64,000 nucleotides of DNA from Alphaproteobacteria bacterium (GTDB taxonomy: Bacteria; Pseudomonadota; Alphaproteobacteria; Caulobacterales; Maricaulaceae). Positions 63,239 to 64,000 of this stretch are shown piece by piece. How positions within the stretch are numbered: the first letter of the stretch is position 1; each line of letters begins with the position of its first letter. The notes below the pieces were generated by a model. The model had not been told where the DNA came from and searched no databases. It saw nothing but the letters and a program-made list of their open reading frames with translations. Where the stretch lies: positions 1-64,000 of the forward strand of contig WGNG01000006.1 in assembly GCA_016124675.1 (NCBI GenBank), written 5' to 3'. A program made the position numbers and the translations under genes.

Positions 63239-64000
63239 ATGTATCGCGCCACCTTAGCCGCCATGTCAGCCTTCGCGCTGACCGCCGCGCCCGCCCTCGC
63301 CGAGGACGCCGACGCGCTGTTTGCGCAGGGGCAGCGGTTGCTTGAAGAAGCGAATGCGCTGTTTGCGCAGTCCGAGCTTTCGCAAAGCAACTGGACAGGC
63401 GGAGAGGCGCGAACGGCGCTGCGCGCGGCCTGTGAGCTCGATCATATCGAGGCTTGCAAAGTGTACGGCCAAAGCATGCGGGGGGCCGCCTTTCTCGGTG
63501 ATCAAAGGTCCATGAACGAGCAATACTGGGGCTATGGCCACGCCTGCGATCTCGGCGATGGACAGGCGTGTCTGGAACTGGGGGATGCGCGCGCCCCGAT
63601 CGGCATGTTCCCCGCCCGGAGCACCCCGGAGAACTGGACGGCGGCCGAGGCGGCCTATCGGCGCGCGTGTGATGAGCATCAGATCGCTGAAGGGTGCGAA
63701 CGGCTCGCCGAGGTGCTTTCGCATGAATCCAACCCGAACCACGCCGCGCAAGCGGCGCCCTCCCCGGCCAGCGCCCTCACCTGGGACGAAGCCGACCGGC
63801 CGGGAACGATGCGCCGCCTGTTCGATGCAAGCCTGCGCTCGCCGGAGCTGGAACCGCAGGCGCGGGGCCTGATCGCCGAAGAAGTCGCCCGGCTCGCCGC
63901 CGCCTCGACGGTGGAAAACGGCTACGGGCCGCTGCGCGGGTTCATCACCGAGTCCATGGGCTTGGTGAACAGCTATGAGGGCGACGAGAACGACGCCGCG
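63239..64000 (+). CDS. Exported Sel1-like protein with the TPENW module, cut by the window end (at least 254 aa)
   Basis: Signal peptide (about 1-21, ending APALAE), then DADALFAQGQRLLEEANALF and Cys pairs CELDHIEAC, CDLGDGQAC and CDEHQIAEGC with PIGMFPARSTPENWTAA (about 120-136). After about residue 170 it changes to a helical Ala/Glu-rich region without Cys. The frame is still open at base 64000. It is the best intact comparison for the TGA-bearing gene at 61291, keeping Cys where that gene has TGA. No 14-bp palindrome precedes it: the 84-bp gap to the previous stop lacks one. Confidence 0.8.
   Translation, partial: MYRATLAAMSAFALTAAPALAEDADALFAQGQRLLEEANALFAQSELSQSNWTGGEARTALRAACELDHIEACKVYGQSMRGAAFLGDQRSMNEQYWGYGHACDLGDGQACLELGDARAPIGMFPARSTPENWTAAEAAYRRACDEHQIAEGCERLAEVLSHESNPNHAAQAAPSPASALTWDEADRPGTMRRLFDASLRSPELEPQARGLIAEEVARLAAASTVENGYGPLRGFITESMGLVNSYEGDENDAA

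Noticed and set aside
46411-64000. Accessory region considered as a prophage or integrative element
   Set aside because: No integrase, transposase, capsid, portal or conjugation gene is visible, and codon use looks like the rest of the window.

Overview
The window is GC-rich chromosomal DNA from an alphaproteobacterium. The closest fit is the Hyphomonadaceae/Maricaulales-Caulobacterales group. The reasons are the tig-clpP-clpX order, a SPOR-nagZ-scpA-scpB operon, a DUF1476 gene (the alphaproteobacterial F1-ATPase zeta inhibitor), a split gcvPA/gcvPB glycine cleavage operon behind a tandem glycine riboswitch, and a ligase-associated Lhr helicase. This assignment comes from gene content; no rRNA gene is present to confirm it.

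Layout: 0-8.1 kb (mostly minus strand) holds lon, a proteasome-like protein of unknown role, a JmjC/cupin-like oxygenase, a HepT/MntA toxin-antitoxin pair and mccB. 8.2-9.3 kb is a small cassette of two tandem double-glycine-leader, four-cysteine peptides followed by a periplasmic ClpP-fold protease-like protein. 9.4-14.5 kb holds scpB-scpA-nagZ-SPOR (minus) and, divergently, purC-purS. 14.5-15.2 kb is a gene-free island full of hairpins, including a cloverleaf-like structure. 15.2-17.9 kb is a second peptide locus: a CvaA/HlyD-type adaptor, divergent from a third double-glycine-leader protein and a second ClpP-fold protein. 18-46 kb is mainly housekeeping: lhr, GST, the gcv operon, argS, ispH, rnhA, an EAL phosphodiesterase, a TetR-linked membrane protein, gluQ, an esterase, HNH, clpX-clpP-tig, and an operon with an ABC exporter, a glycosyltransferase-sulfotransferase fusion and a sulfotransferase. 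A tRNA-Leu(TAG) lies at 46.3 kb.

46.4-64 kb is an accessory region of small exported proteins. It is dominated by a family built from a few exchangeable modules: Hcp-type Sel1-like repeats (36-residue units, each with a C-x7-C pair), a module with a TPENW signature, a helical domain bracketed by an N-terminal Cys and a C-terminal C-x3-FGF motif, and a tandem PPC-like beta domain. A 14-bp palindrome, CCCCTGWWCAGGGG and close variants, occurs ten times here and nowhere else I noticed in the window. Usually it lies 65-106 bp before a start codon. Three members of this region look broken: one by an in-frame TAG, one by a TGA exactly where its paralogs have a conserved Cys, and one by a frameshift at a run of six G.

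The best candidates for something undescribed are (1) the repeated pairing of double-glycine-leader secreted peptides with periplasmic ClpP-like proteins, and (2) the palindrome-punctuated cluster of secreted cysteine-rich Sel1-like paralogs. All assignments come from reading the sequence; no database search was run.
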